Notes under the pieces: generated by a model
Databases searched by the model: none
What the model saw: the letters and a program-made list of their open reading frames with translations, nothing else
Told to the model about the DNA's origin: nothing
Made by a program: the position numbers and the translations under genes
From: Firmicutes bacterium UBA2116
GTDB lineage: Bacteria; Bacillota; Clostridia; Tissierellales; Sedimentibacteraceae
Direction: 5' to 3'
Length of the DNA: 64,000 nucleotides
Assembly (NCBI GenBank): GCA_002331025.1
Contig: DCYG01000024.1
Span: forward strand, 3,262-67,261
Part shown: piece after piece, positions 9,812 to 18,966 of the stretch
Position numbering within the stretch: position 1 is the first letter of the stretch
Layout: each line of letters begins with the position of its first letter

Positions 9812-10624
9812 GTGAATAAAAATCGGTTAGCCGTTATGCTCACAGCATTATTGATAATAACATCAACTGTTGCATACGGACTTAACATTGATTTACCTGA
9901 GCCCACAAGAGAATTTTATATAAATGACTTTGCCGGTTTAATGAATGATGAGTCAAAAAACAATATATTGAAGATTAATCTCAACTATGAAAATACGGAG
10001 GAGAAACCTCAGATAGTTGTTGTCACCGTAAAAAGTATGCAGGGCTTAGATGAAAATACATATTCGGTAAAGCTCTTTGAAGAATGGGAAATAGGAAATA
10101 AGGGTTACGATAACGGCGTACTTCTGTTATTGGCATTAGAGGAAAGAAGAATTAAAATTGAGGTTGGATACGGCTTGGAAGGTGCTATAACGGATTCTGA
10201 ATCCGGACGAATATTGGATGAATCCTTGGATTATCTTTCAGAAGGAGATTATTCAACAGGTCTGGAAAATATATTTTATAATTTAGCTATAGAAGTGAAT
10301 AACGAATATGGTTATAATAATGAAGATATATTTGGTGATATAAAAGTAGAAAATCCGTATGAAGACAGCTCTTCCGATTATGGTTCATTATTCAGGTTAA
10401 TAGCGTTAATTGTTATAATCATAATAATTAACGGCTTTGGAGGCGGTAGGAGGAGAAGACGCGGAAGCGTTTTTATGCCTTATTTTATGCCGAGATTCAC
10501 TAATTTCGGAAGCGGAACACACATAGGCGGTTTTGGTGGCCGTTCCGGTGGCGGAGGCTTTGGAGGCGGAAGCTTCGGCGGCGGCGGCCGCTCAGGCGGA
10601 GGAGGAGCAGGGCGCGGCTTTTGA
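9812..10624 (+). CDS. TPM domain-containing membrane protein (YgcG-like)
   Basis: This 270-residue protein has a signal peptide (about 1-23), a TPM phosphatase-like domain at about 30-155 (FYINDFAGLMN, VGYGLEGAITDSESGRIL), a membrane segment at about 193-208, and a Gly/Ser-rich C-terminal tail ending in GAGRGF. The TPM fold is found in photosystem repair and envelope proteins; the bacterial role is unknown. It starts with GTG after AAGGAGTG and is the second gene of the LemA pair. The Gly-rich tail raises local GC and creates spurious antisense frames. Confidence 0.88.
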   Translation: MNKNRLAVMLTALLIITSTVAYGLNIDLPEPTREFYINDFAGLMNDESKNNILKINLNYENTEEKPQIVVVTVKSMQGLDENTYSVKLFEEWEIGNKGYDNGVLLLLALEERRIKIEVGYGLEGAITDSESGRILDESLDYLSEGDYSTGLENIFYNLAIEVNNEYGYNNEDIFGDIKVENPYEDSSSDYGSLFRLIALIVIIIIINGFGGGRRRRRGSVFMPYFMPRFTNFGSGTHIGGFGGRSGGGGFGGGSFGGGGRSGGGGAGRGF

Positions 10625-10654
10625 CGATGGATTTGCAATAGATTAGCGATTGAT

Positions 10655-10707
10655 AAAGAACCTGTAATGAGAGTGCTTAGTCGCACAATACAGGTTCTTT
10701 ATTGTTT
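10655..10707 (+). terminator. Terminator after LemA/TPM unit
   Basis: AAAGAACCTGTA at 10655 pairs perfectly with TACAGGTTCTTT at 10689, followed by a T-rich run. An outer inverted pair, CGATTGATAA (10647) and TTATCAATCG (10752), brackets the spacer. Between them, two near-identical ATCAACTGC words lie in direct repeat. Confidence 0.8.
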
Positions 10708-10761
10708 TTTTCCATTGATTATCAACTGCCTATTCATTGCCCATCAACTGCTTATCAATCG

Positions 10762-11238
10762 TTAAGAAATTTTGCCTAAAAAAATAATTTCATCTGTTTC
10801 AGAGTTTATTATGGAAAGTCCGTTTTCTTCCCAGTTTGAAGAGCCAAGATAGCCCAATCTGTCATCCCACGCATCATCGTACTCTTCTTTTGGAACCTTT
10901 TCTCCATCAACATAGTATTCAATTGTAGATTCGATTAATTTAAAGCCTTCCTGTGATATAAAATCATGTTCATCATAATCGTAATCATCATAATCGTCGT
11001 AATCTTCGTCATTGAAATAATCAACATTTGCTTCTGAATCAGTATATAGATAACCGTAATTAATAAGATTATAAAGGCATTCATACATTTCGTCCATGCA
11101 CTCATTGTTGCTGTATGATTCAGCCAATTGATTAAAAAAATCCATTATTTCCTGACTTTTTACTTCATATGTAACCTTATCCTTTGTATAGAGCATTTCT
11201 TTCCAATCACCGCTTTCATTTGTTATAGTTATTTTCAT
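10762..11238 (-). CDS. Hypothetical acidic protein
   Basis: I do not recognize this 158-residue protein. It begins MKITITNESGDWKEMLYTKD and contains a very acidic Asp/Tyr-rich stretch at about 80-95 (repeated DDYDDYDYDE-type sequence). It lacks a signal peptide or membrane segment, so it should be cytosolic. The ATG at 11238 is six bases after an AGGGGGG ribosome binding site; a TTG two codons earlier is possible. It stands alone between the TPM gene and an MBL-fold hydrolase on the same strand, with no conserved partner visible. Confidence 0.65.
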   Translation of the reverse strand: MKITITNESGDWKEMLYTKDKVTYEVKSQEIMDFFNQLAESYSNNECMDEMYECLYNLINYGYLYTDSEANVDYFNDEDYDDYDDYDYDEHDFISQEGFKLIESTIEYYVDGEKVPKEEYDDAWDDRLGYLGSSNWEENGLSIINSETDEIIFLGKIS

Positions 11239-11378
11239 TGCCAACCCCCCTAATAATAAATATTATTTGTAATATATATTATGAATTTTATAAATTAGGA
11301 TAATTATTTTAGAATTTTTATAAAAATATTTGGCAATGAGCTTTAACATTAAGTCGAAATTCAATAAGATTTTAGCGG

Positions 11379-12101
11379 CTACAATTTGATTATTTCACTA
11401 TTATGGCTTATTTCGATTATATTAGTTGATGTATTTATCATGTGATTTTTAAAATCTGAAGTAGTTTTAAAGTTATCCCAGAAATGCATTGGAATAAATA
11501 CTTCAGGCTGAAGCTTTTCTATGAAGTATTCACCTCCGCATTTATAATTCTGTTCCAATCTTCCGTCAACCGGGAAAAAAGCAACATCTATTTTTACATT
11601 TAATTTTATAATATCTTCAATAATTGTTTTAAAAGCATCTTCCATTTCCTTTTCTTCCTCTTCGGTATCATCAGGCCATTTCCACCAATTCAAATCTCCT
11701 GCGTGAAATATACGAGTGGCCTCATCATCGATTAAGAAGCTGACACCCTCATCGGTTGAACCAAATGTATTGATTGTTAAATTGTTAATTTTATTTTCTG
11801 TATTTTGCTTTGCAACATATATATTATCAATGTTATTATAAAGCTTTATGTCACTGCTTAATATGTAGTATGTATTTGATTTTTCTTCAGTAAGAGAAAA
11901 AATACTATGATTAAAGTGATCCTGATGATTGTGTGAAGCAAAAACATAAAGCGGCTTGGAACTCTTTATAATTTGTTCTAAAAGCTTGTTAAAATCAAAA
12001 TTTTCTTGTTTATCTTGCTTATTCTTAAAGTAATCAAACATAAAAAATGAATTGTCAGTTTCAACTATAAAGCAACTGTGATATACATAATATATTTTCA
12101 T
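11379..12101 (-). CDS. MBL-fold metal-dependent hydrolase
   Basis: This 240-residue protein has the metallo-beta-lactamase signature SHNHQDHF at residues 56-63 (metal-binding His57, His59, Asp61, His62) and the later HAGDLNWW at about 132-139. It ends with a conserved MHFWDNF block. It resembles the small UPF0173/UlaG-like hydrolases. The substrate is unknown. The ATG follows AAGGAGC. The insertion with many Glu residues (DDTEEEEKEMED) lies between the metal motifs. Confidence 0.82.
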   Translation of the reverse strand: MKIYYVYHSCFIVETDNSFFMFDYFKNKQDKQENFDFNKLLEQIIKSSKPLYVFASHNHQDHFNHSIFSLTEEKSNTYYILSSDIKLYNNIDNIYVAKQNTENKINNLTINTFGSTDEGVSFLIDDEATRIFHAGDLNWWKWPDDTEEEEKEMEDAFKTIIEDIIKLNVKIDVAFFPVDGRLEQNYKCGGEYFIEKLQPEVFIPMHFWDNFKTTSDFKNHMINTSTNIIEISHNSEIIKL

Positions 12102-12240
12102 ATTAAGCTCCTTTTTATTTGTTTTGACTTATCATACCATAAATTATTCATATGAAAAAGCGGAATAATAATTTTTAATATAGAAAAAATACATATGTGT
12201 TGTTATTATACACAGTCAAAATTTTAAGAACACCGCTTTG

Positions 12241-12328
12241 TGTTATTCCGAACGATTAAGTCATTGCTATGAAAAAACGTAAATCGTACGTTTTGTCATT
12301 CCGAACGTTAGTGAGGAATCTCAGGTTT
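12241..12328. repeat. Dispersed structured intergenic element, copy A2
   Basis: The 326-base spacer before the DEAD-box gene holds two head-to-tail GTTATTCCGAACG/GTCATTCCGAACG words (12242 and 12296), a palindrome AAAACGTA-N5-TACGTTTT (12274-12294), and GAGGAATCTCAGG. These words match the element at 7186-7300. The rest of the spacer contains only a promoter. Confidence 0.6.
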
Positions 12329-12364
12329 AATATTTAAATTTAGGCAAATTTAGTAAAATATTTA

Positions 12365-12393
12365 TTGTATTAGTTGAACTAACATAGTATAAT
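12365..12393 (+). promoter_or_regulatory. Putative promoter of the DEAD-box helicase gene
   Basis: TTGTAT at 12365 and TATAAT at 12388 are separated by 17 bases, followed about 35 bases later by the start codon. The spacer contains the small palindrome TTAGTT-GAACTAA. Confidence 0.55.
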
Positions 12394-12427
12394 GAGAAGT
12401 TATTAAAAATAAAGGATGAGAAATTTA

Positions 12428-14098
12428 ATGAAAATTGAAAATGTAAATTTGAATGACAACATTCAAAGAGGCTTGGATGAAATGGGCTTTGTAGAAAGCA
12501 CCCAAATTCAGCAAGAAGCAATTCCTGTTATACTGGATGGAAAAGATATAATAGGGCAATCAAATACAGGAACAGGAAAGACTGCAGCTTTTGCAATTCC
12601 TATTCTTGAAAAAATAGATAAAGATTTACGTATGCCGCAGGCACTTATATTACTTCCAACAAGAGAGTTGGCCGTACAAGTGGCAAATGAATTCAGAAAA
12701 ATCGGCAAATATTTAGAAGGTATTAAAACGGTAACCGTTTATGGCGGTGCTGATATACGAGAACAAATCAACAAGCTAAAAGGCGGAGCTCAGATAATTG
12801 TCGGAACTCCCGGTAGAGTTATCGATTTAATTGACAGACGTGTTATTAAGTTAGGTGAATTAAAAATATCGGTTTTGGATGAAGCGGATGAAATGCTTAA
12901 AATGGGCTTCAGAGAGGATATAGAACTCATACTCAGCAAGGTTGAACATCCCGTACAAAACCTTTTGTTTTCAGCTACTATACCGGATGAAATGAAAAAA
13001 ATCATAAAGAAATTCTTAAATAATCCTGTACCCATAAAGGTTCTCAGAGAAGGTATAACAGCAAAGGAAGTTAAACAAAGCTATTTTATGGTAAAGCACA
13101 GTGATAAGGTGGAAGCTCTTGCAAGGTTAATAGATACCTATACACCTAAACTCACATTGGTATTTTGCAATACGAAAAAATCTGTTGATGAATTGTATGA
13201 CCAATTAATAGACAAGGGATATAATTGCGATAAAATACACGGAGACATAAAACAGTCACAGAGATTGGATACTTTAAACAAATTCAACAATGGTTTAATT
13301 GATGTTCTTATAGCTACTGATGTGGCTGCAAGAGGCCTGGACATTAAAGAGGTTGAGGTTGTTATTAACTATGAGGTACCCTCTAAAGAGGACTATTATG
13401 TACATCGTATAGGCAGGACAGGTAGAGCAGGCAAAGAAGGAAGTTCATTCACCTTAGTATCTGCAAAGGAAATGAAAAAAATCGAAGCAATCGAGAAGTA
13501 TACAAAAAAACCGCTTCGTAAAAGAACTATTCCTACAGTTGATAAGGTTAATGAAGTAAAGCAGGATAAATTTATAAGAGGTATAGTAGAAGTTATAGAA
13601 AAAAATGACTTCAGTGAAAACAGAGAGCTGGCACAAAGGTTGTTATCTCAGGGTCATGACCCTGAAACTCTGATTGCTGCAATGATGAAAAAGCTTGTAA
13701 AATTTGATTACTCTGAAGAAAGAGATTTAAACGATGTATTACCTGAAAGAAAGAAGTCACTCCGAAGCAAGGAAAGAAGGATGGAGGATACGGTTAGATT
13801 CCATGTAAACCTTGGTAAAAAACAGGGAATAAGACCCGGAGACATTTTAGGAGCCGTTGCGGGAGAGTGTGATATACCCGGTTCAGATATTGGCGAAATA
13901 GAGGTATTAGAAAATTATTCTTTCTTTAATGTAGTATCTGAGCATAAAAACAGAATACTTAAACATATGGCTGGATCTCAGATAAAGGGTAAGGACGTCA
14001 TTGTTGAAGTATCAAAGGAAAAGAAGTCAAGACAGAACAAATTTAAACCATCTGAAGATAAATTTATGTATCAGAGAAAGAAACCAAGAAAAAAATAA
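12428..14098 (+). CDS. DEAD-box RNA helicase with DbpA-type RNA-binding domain
   Basis: This 556-residue helicase has all core motifs: the Q motif near the N-terminus, NTGTGKT, PTRELA, GTPGR, DEAD, SAT and HRIGRTGRAG. They are followed by a linker and a C-terminal DbpA-like RNA-binding domain (about 455-530, containing RFHVNLGKKQGIRPGDIL). This layout is that of CshA/DeaD/DbpA-family enzymes that remodel rRNA or cold-stabilized mRNA. The ATG at 12428 is preferred, about ten bases after AAAGGATGAG; an upstream ATG at 12416 overlaps that site. Naming it cshA rather than dbpA is not possible from sequence alone. Confidence 0.93.
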   Translation: MKIENVNLNDNIQRGLDEMGFVESTQIQQEAIPVILDGKDIIGQSNTGTGKTAAFAIPILEKIDKDLRMPQALILLPTRELAVQVANEFRKIGKYLEGIKTVTVYGGADIREQINKLKGGAQIIVGTPGRVIDLIDRRVIKLGELKISVLDEADEMLKMGFREDIELILSKVEHPVQNLLFSATIPDEMKKIIKKFLNNPVPIKVLREGITAKEVKQSYFMVKHSDKVEALARLIDTYTPKLTLVFCNTKKSVDELYDQLIDKGYNCDKIHGDIKQSQRLDTLNKFNNGLIDVLIATDVAARGLDIKEVEVVINYEVPSKEDYYVHRIGRTGRAGKEGSSFTLVSAKEMKKIEAIEKYTKKPLRKRTIPTVDKVNEVKQDKFIRGIVEVIEKNDFSENRELAQRLLSQGHDPETLIAAMMKKLVKFDYSEERDLNDVLPERKKSLRSKERRMEDTVRFHVNLGKKQGIRPGDILGAVAGECDIPGSDIGEIEVLENYSFFNVVSEHKNRILKHMAGSQIKGKDVIVEVSKEKKSRQNKFKPSEDKFMYQRKKPRKK

Positions 14099-14105
14099 AA
14101 AAGTG

Positions 14106-14135
14106 TTGACAAAGCTTTATTGTTAGTAATATAAT
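14106..14135 (+). promoter_or_regulatory. Sigma-A-type promoter of the thrS leader
   Basis: TTGACA at 14106 and TATAAT at 14130 with an 18-base spacer, immediately upstream of the T-box leader. Confidence 0.8.
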
Positions 14136-14141
14136 ACTCAA

Positions 14142-14358
14142 AATGAACTGTGATGGATCGAGTAAAGCAGAAACAGCAATTAAGAGAGGGAAAACATGGC
14201 TGGGAGTTTCCTGTGTATGACTGTTTGAAAACTAATCCGGAGTTAAATCAGAAAGCGTATGCGTAATGATTTGGTATGGATGCCTTAAATCCTTTGAGAA
14301 GCAATAAAGGTGGAACCACGATATATTCGTCCTTGAACATTTATGTTCAAGGATTTTT
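14142..14358 (+). ncRNA. T-box leader, predicted threonine (ACU) specifier
   Basis: The leader contains the conserved T-box sequence AAGGTGGAACCACG (14307-14320) and a terminator hairpin TCCTTGAACA/TGTTCAAGGA followed by T-run. The specifier loop reads GAAA-ACU, ten bases before the end of CCGGAGU, giving ACU (14231-14233), a threonine codon. Uncharged tRNA-Thr should favour the antiterminator and allow thrS expression. Confidence 0.93.
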
Positions 14359-14391
14359 TGTTTTTGATTATTAAAAAAATAGGAGGATATT

Positions 14392-16317
14392 ATGATTAAA
14401 TTAACATTACCTGATAATAGTGTAAGAGAATATGAAGACGGAGTATTGGCTGTTGACGTAGCAAAAAGTATCAGTGAGGGATTGGCAAGAAATGTTGTGG
14501 GAGCTGTGTACAACGGTAAAACAATCGGTCTCATGGAAGAAATAAAAGAAGATGGAACTATAAAATTCCTTAAATTCGAAGACAAAGAAGGAAAGGATGT
14601 TTTTTGGCATACATCATCTCATATCTTAGCCCATGCAGTAAAAAGATTGTGGCCGGATGCAAAATTGGCAATAGGACCTGCCATAGATAATGGATTTTAC
14701 TATGATATTGATGTAGAGCATAGATTTGTTGCTGAGGATTTTGAGAAAATCGAAGCCGAAATGAAAAAAATAGTAAAAGAAGGTCTGCAACTTGAAAGAT
14801 TTGAACTTCCAAGAGTTGAAGCAATTAAGTTTATGGAAGACAGACAAGAGTCATACAAGGTAGAATTGATTCAAGATTTACCTGAGGATGCAATAATATC
14901 ATTCTATAAGCAAGGTGATTTCGTTGACCTTTGTGCCGGACCACATCTTGAATCTACTAAAAAACCAAAAGCAATGAAGCTGTTAAGCATTGCCGGAGCT
15001 TATTGGAGAGGCAATGAAAACAACAAGATGCTTCAAAGAATTTACGGCATAAGCTTTGAAAAAGCTAAAGAATTAGAAGAACATTTGAAAATGCTTGAAG
15101 AAGCTAAAAAGCGTGACCACAGAAAATTAGGCAGAGAATTGGAATTGTTTTTTATGTCAGAAGAGGGTCCGGGATTTCCGTTCTTCCTTCCAAAGGGTGT
15201 CGAAGTTAAAAACGAGCTTATGAAATTCTGGAGAGAGATGCACAGAAAAGCCGGCTACGTAGAAATAGAATCCCCGTTAATGTTAAACAGACATTTGTGG
15301 GAAACTTCAGGACATTGGTACAATTACAGAGAAAACATGTATACAACTGTTATAGATGAACAGGATTTTGCCATTAAACCTATGAACTGTCCCGGAGGAA
15401 TTTTAGTATATAAAAATTCGATGCATTCATATAAGGACTTCCCCTTGAGAGTTGCAGAAGCAGGAAGAGTGCACAGACATGAATTGTCAGGAGCGCTTCA
15501 CGGCTTGATGCGTGTAAGAGCATTTACTCAGGATGACGCACATTTATTTATACTTCCGGAGCAAATAAAGGATGAAATTAAAGGCGTTATAAAATTAATA
15601 GATGAAATTTACAAACAATTTGGATTTTCATATAAATTAGAGCTTTCAACAAGACCGGAAAAATTCTTAGGAGAAATAAAGGACTGGGATCTGGCGGAAG
15701 CTTCATTGCAGGCAGCTTTAGAGGAGTTAGAACTTGACTTCATCATTAACGAGGGAGACGGAGCATTCTACGGACCTAAAATAGATTTCCACCTCACTGA
15801 CTGTATAGGAAGAACATGGCAGTGCGGCACAATTCAATTGGATTATCAGCTGCCTCAGCGCTTTGAAATGGAATATGTTGGAGCAGACGGACAGAAGCAC
15901 AGACCGATAATGATTCACAGAACCGCATTCGGAAGCATCGAAAGATTTTTCGGCATTCTTATAGAACAATATGCAGGAGCATTCCCTACATGGTTAGCAC
16001 CCGTACAGGTTAAGATACTGCCAATTTCCGATAAATTCATGGAATATGCAAAAAAAGTAAAAGATCAGCTGTTCGATTTAAACATTAAAGTAGAATTAGA
16101 TTCAAGAGCTGAAAAGATAGGTTACAAAATAAGAGAAGCTCAAATGGAAAAAGTGCCTTACATGTTTATAGTCGGAGAAAAAGAAGCAGAAAGCAACACT
16201 GTTTCAGTCAGAGAAAGACAAAAAGGCGATATAGGAAGCATGAGCATCGAAGAAATAAGCAATACAATTTTAAACAAAATTAAAAACAGAGAAAACGACT
16301 CACCACAGTCAGTATAA
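14392..16317 (+). CDS. thrS: Threonine--tRNA ligase
   Basis: The 641-residue class II synthetase has the full bacterial layout. There is an N-terminal TGS domain (about 1-60), the editing domain with HTSSHILAHAV, and the catalytic core with the zinc-site region KPMNCPGG, motif 2 and the ending motif 3 (IMIHRTAFGSIERFFGILIE). The C-terminal anticodon-binding domain starts at about 540. It attaches threonine to tRNA-Thr in the cytosol. The ATG follows AGGAGG and lies 34 bases after the T-box terminator. Regulation is by the T-box. Confidence 0.98.
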   Translation: MIKLTLPDNSVREYEDGVLAVDVAKSISEGLARNVVGAVYNGKTIGLMEEIKEDGTIKFLKFEDKEGKDVFWHTSSHILAHAVKRLWPDAKLAIGPAIDNGFYYDIDVEHRFVAEDFEKIEAEMKKIVKEGLQLERFELPRVEAIKFMEDRQESYKVELIQDLPEDAIISFYKQGDFVDLCAGPHLESTKKPKAMKLLSIAGAYWRGNENNKMLQRIYGISFEKAKELEEHLKMLEEAKKRDHRKLGRELELFFMSEEGPGFPFFLPKGVEVKNELMKFWREMHRKAGYVEIESPLMLNRHLWETSGHWYNYRENMYTTVIDEQDFAIKPMNCPGGILVYKNSMHSYKDFPLRVAEAGRVHRHELSGALHGLMRVRAFTQDDAHLFILPEQIKDEIKGVIKLIDEIYKQFGFSYKLELSTRPEKFLGEIKDWDLAEASLQAALEELELDFIINEGDGAFYGPKIDFHLTDCIGRTWQCGTIQLDYQLPQRFEMEYVGADGQKHRPIMIHRTAFGSIERFFGILIEQYAGAFPTWLAPVQVKILPISDKFMEYAKKVKDQLFDLNIKVELDSRAEKIGYKIREAQMEKVPYMFIVGEKEAESNTVSVRERQKGDIGSMSIEEISNTILNKIKNRENDSPQSV

Positions 16318-16404
16318 AAAAGTGACAGGGAAGTGGTTGATGACACAATCACTTCCTTGTCAGTAAATTTATTTTATATAGTATTAAATGCTAGGAGGGA
16401 GTTG

Positions 16405-16950
16405 ATGAGTAGTGAAAAACTGAGATTAGTCAATCCTTCTACAATTTATGAAAAAGAATTTATCAAAAATATTTATGACTATGAAGAGAATAATGAAATA
16501 GAATATTATGACACATATAAGGAAGCCTTAACGGACTTTGGAAAATATGTTGATAAGCTTTTAGCTAATGCAAAAGGAGAAAATCTACCAAAAGGACGGA
16601 CGATAGCCGTTACAACTTTATGGTTAACGAATGAAGAAGAAAGCAGAAAAGTATTTGGATGTATTAGATTAAGACATAAAAATGCAAATATTCATGGTCA
16701 TATTGGCTATGATGTACCGCCAAGGTACAGACATAATGGATATGGAAAAAAGTTACTTGAACTGTCATTGCCTTATGCAAAAAAAATAGGATTAAATTCA
16801 ATTTATTTAACATGCAGAGTTAATAATATACCATCAGAATCTGTTATAAGGAGTTGTGGTGGAAAATTATACGATATTATAACTGATCCTAATGGTAAAG
16901 TTTTCAAACAATATGTTATTGAATTAGGCACCGATGCGGAAACGGTGTAA
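16405..16950 (+). CDS. GNAT family N-acetyltransferase
   Basis: This 181-residue protein has the GNAT fold signature. The acetyl-CoA-binding loop is in PPRYRHNGYGKKLLELSL (R/Q-x-x-G-x-G/A-like), preceded by the strand GHIGYDV and followed by IYLTCRVNNIPSESVIRSCGG. The substrate is unknown. The ATG at 16405 follows CTAGGAGGGAG; an in-frame upstream start near 16333 has no site. It follows thrS but probably has its own signals. A strong hairpin terminator closes it. Confidence 0.88.
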   Translation: MSSEKLRLVNPSTIYEKEFIKNIYDYEENNEIEYYDTYKEALTDFGKYVDKLLANAKGENLPKGRTIAVTTLWLTNEEESRKVFGCIRLRHKNANIHGHIGYDVPPRYRHNGYGKKLLELSLPYAKKIGLNSIYLTCRVNNIPSESVIRSCGGKLYDIITDPNGKVFKQYVIELGTDAETV

Positions 16951-16951
16951 T

Positions 16952-16997
16952 AAAAGGACGAGGGTGCCTACATCAAGGATTACCCCCGTCCTTTTAT
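16952..16997 (+). terminator. Terminator of the acetyltransferase gene
   Basis: AAAAGGACG at 16952 pairs with CGTCCTTTT at 16988, with inner GGGT/ACCC pairing, then T-rich sequence. Confidence 0.8.
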
Positions 16998-17018
16998 AAA
17001 TTATAAAAAGGAGATATT

Positions 17019-17147
17019 ATGGAAATGATAAAAAATTAAATTACAATGAATGATTTAGATAAGATTGATATCAGAGTTGGTACTATTATTATTCCTGTTT
17101 TAGCGGTGCCTGAAAAACTTGTTCCAAACGGAACACAAGCAGGATAG
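17019..17147 (+). pseudogene. Remnant of a CsaA-like tRNA-binding-domain chaperone gene
   Basis: An ATG at 17019 with AAGGAG upstream opens a frame that stops after six codons. The same frame then continues from 17046 as MNDLDKIDIRVGTII, which resembles the N-terminus of CsaA (EMAP/tRNA-binding fold). It then jumps directly to a segment ending VPEKLVPNGTQAG, which resembles the CsaA C-terminus. About two thirds of the gene is missing. The intact ribosome binding site and preserved ends indicate a recent internal deletion plus a nonsense change. Confidence 0.6.
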
Positions 17148-17220
17148 AAGAGAAACACCATATTATTAAATTATTGTTTATGACTTACATAAAGGGTATA
17201 ATAATAAATATGGAGGTATT

Positions 17221-18057
17221 ATGTTAAAAATAGGATGTCATTTATCCGTTTCCAACGGATATGAGAAAATGGGAAAAGATGCACTGAAAATAGGAGCTAA
17301 TACTTTTCAATATTTTACCCGGAACCCAAGAGGAAGCAAGGCTAAAAATATAGATGCCGAAGATGTTGAAAAGCTAAGAGATATAATGGAAAAACACAAA
17401 TTTGCAAAGGTAATCGGACATGCGCCATATACATTAAACATATGCTCAGCTGATGAAAGAACGAGAGAATTTGCAATGGAGGTTTTAGAGGATGATTTGT
17501 TGAGGATGGAATTTTTGCCAAATAATTATTATAATTTTCATCCCGGAAGCCACGTAAAGCAAGGTGTTGAAGCTGGCATAAAATATATTGTCAATGCATT
17601 AAATAAAGTAATAAAAGAAAATCAAACCACTATTGTTTTGCTGGAAACAATGTCAGGCAAAGGAACGGAAATAGGTCGTACCTTTGAAGAATTAAAGCAA
17701 ATAATAGATGGAGTCAATATTTCTGAAAAGTTAGGTGTGTGTCTCGATACGTGCCATGTTTACGATTCAGGATATGATATAGTAAACGATTTGGACGGTG
17801 TTATAAATGAGTTTGATAAGGTTATCGGACTTGAAAAGTTATATGCAATACATTTAAACGACAGCAAAAACCCGTTTAACAGTCAGAAAGACAGACATGA
17901 AACAATAGGTAACGGACAAATCGGCTTAGAAGCAATAATCAGGATTATAAATCATCCTAAATTAAGAAACCTGCCGTTTGTTTTGGAAACACCTAACGAA
18001 TTAGACGGACATGCAAAAGAAATAAAAATGCTTAGAGAAGCATATGAGAAATTATGA
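17221..18057 (+). CDS. nfo: Endonuclease IV (AP endonuclease)
   Basis: The 278-residue protein is a TIM-barrel AP endonuclease of the Nfo/EndoIV family with trinuclear zinc ligands visible: H70-type GHAPYTLN, FHPGSH, LLETMSGKGTEIG, CLDTCHVYDSGYD, HLNDSKNPFNSQKDRHETIGNG and FVLETP. It cleaves the backbone 5' to abasic sites and some damaged bases. The start at 17221 follows GGAGG. It is probably co-transcribed with the uridine phosphorylase gene 24 bases downstream, and a long hairpin terminator follows the pair. Confidence 0.95.
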   Translation: MLKIGCHLSVSNGYEKMGKDALKIGANTFQYFTRNPRGSKAKNIDAEDVEKLRDIMEKHKFAKVIGHAPYTLNICSADERTREFAMEVLEDDLLRMEFLPNNYYNFHPGSHVKQGVEAGIKYIVNALNKVIKENQTTIVLLETMSGKGTEIGRTFEELKQIIDGVNISEKLGVCLDTCHVYDSGYDIVNDLDGVINEFDKVIGLEKLYAIHLNDSKNPFNSQKDRHETIGNGQIGLEAIIRIINHPKLRNLPFVLETPNELDGHAKEIKMLREAYEKL

Positions 18058-18081
18058 TATCTAATTAAAAGAGGAGGACAC

Positions 18082-18852
18082 ATGAGCACTGTATATTCAA
18101 AGGATGTTCAATATCACATTAATATGAAAGAGGGTGATGTAGGCAGATATGTTATATTGCCGGGAGATCCTAAAAGGTGTGAAAAAATTGCAAAGCATTT
18201 TGACAATCCTGTCTTAGTGGCAGATCACAGAGAATACGTTACATATACGGGATATCTGGATGGCGTTAAAGTAAGCGTTACATCAACAGGTATAGGCGGA
18301 CCATCTGCAGCAATAGCATTAGAAGAATTAGCAAATATAGGAGCAGATACATTTATACGTGTAGGTACCAGCGGAGGTATGGACGTAAATGTAATGGGAG
18401 GCGATTTGGTTATAGCTTCCGGAGCTATCCGTATGGAAGGAACAAGCAGAGAGTACGCACCCATGGAGTTTCCCGCAGTATCTGATTACAAAGTATTGAA
18501 TGCATTAGTTGAAGCATCAGAAAATTTACGTAAAAAATATCATGTGGGCGTAGTTCAGTGCAAGGATTCATTTTATGGTCAGCACTCACCGGAAATCAAG
18601 CCTGTAAGCTATGATTTGATGAATAAATGGGAAGCATGGCTGAGATTAGGTGCTCTTGCATCAGAAATGGAATCGGCAGCCTTGTTTATCGTGGGAGCTT
18701 TCAGAAAAGTCCGTGTGGGAGCCATATTAAATGTAGTAGCCAATCAAGAAAGAAGAAAATTAGGTTTAGACGACCCTCAGGAGCATGACACAGAGGCTGC
18801 AATAAAAGCTGCAATAGAAGCAATCAGAATATTAATAAAGCAAGATAAATAA
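18082..18852 (+). CDS. udp: Uridine phosphorylase
   Basis: The 256-residue nucleoside phosphorylase (NP-I family) contains the phosphate-binding LPGDPKRCEKIA, STGIGGPSAAIALEEL, RVGTSGGM, and the late EMESAALFIVGAF block containing the conserved Glu and Met of the sugar site. The sequence resembles uridine phosphorylase more than purine nucleoside phosphorylase, consistent with uridine salvage to uracil and ribose-1-phosphate. Start ATG follows AGGAGG. It lies 24 bases after nfo. Substrate preference within NP-I is inferred from similarity. Confidence 0.88.
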   Translation: MSTVYSKDVQYHINMKEGDVGRYVILPGDPKRCEKIAKHFDNPVLVADHREYVTYTGYLDGVKVSVTSTGIGGPSAAIALEELANIGADTFIRVGTSGGMDVNVMGGDLVIASGAIRMEGTSREYAPMEFPAVSDYKVLNALVEASENLRKKYHVGVVQCKDSFYGQHSPEIKPVSYDLMNKWEAWLRLGALASEMESAALFIVGAFRKVRVGAILNVVANQERRKLGLDDPQEHDTEAAIKAAIEAIRILIKQDK

Positions 18853-18910
18853 TTATAACAATATGACAATGACAAGTGACAACAACCCCGTTCTCTGTCA
18901 TTGTTATAAT
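18852..18910 (+). terminator. Long palindromic terminator after udp
   Basis: ATTATAACAAT (18852) and ATTGTTATAAT (18900) are exact inverse complements, with further inner pairing AATGACA/TGTCATT. The structure is nearly symmetric and may stop both directions. Confidence 0.65.
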
Positions 18911-18966
18911 TAATAATTTCTTTCCATAAAGGTTAGCTATTTTCAGGATATGCGAGGGGTACCATT

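Noticed and set aside
10480..10686. Proline-rich 68-codon minus-strand frame
   Set aside because: It is the reverse of the Gly-rich tail of the TPM protein.
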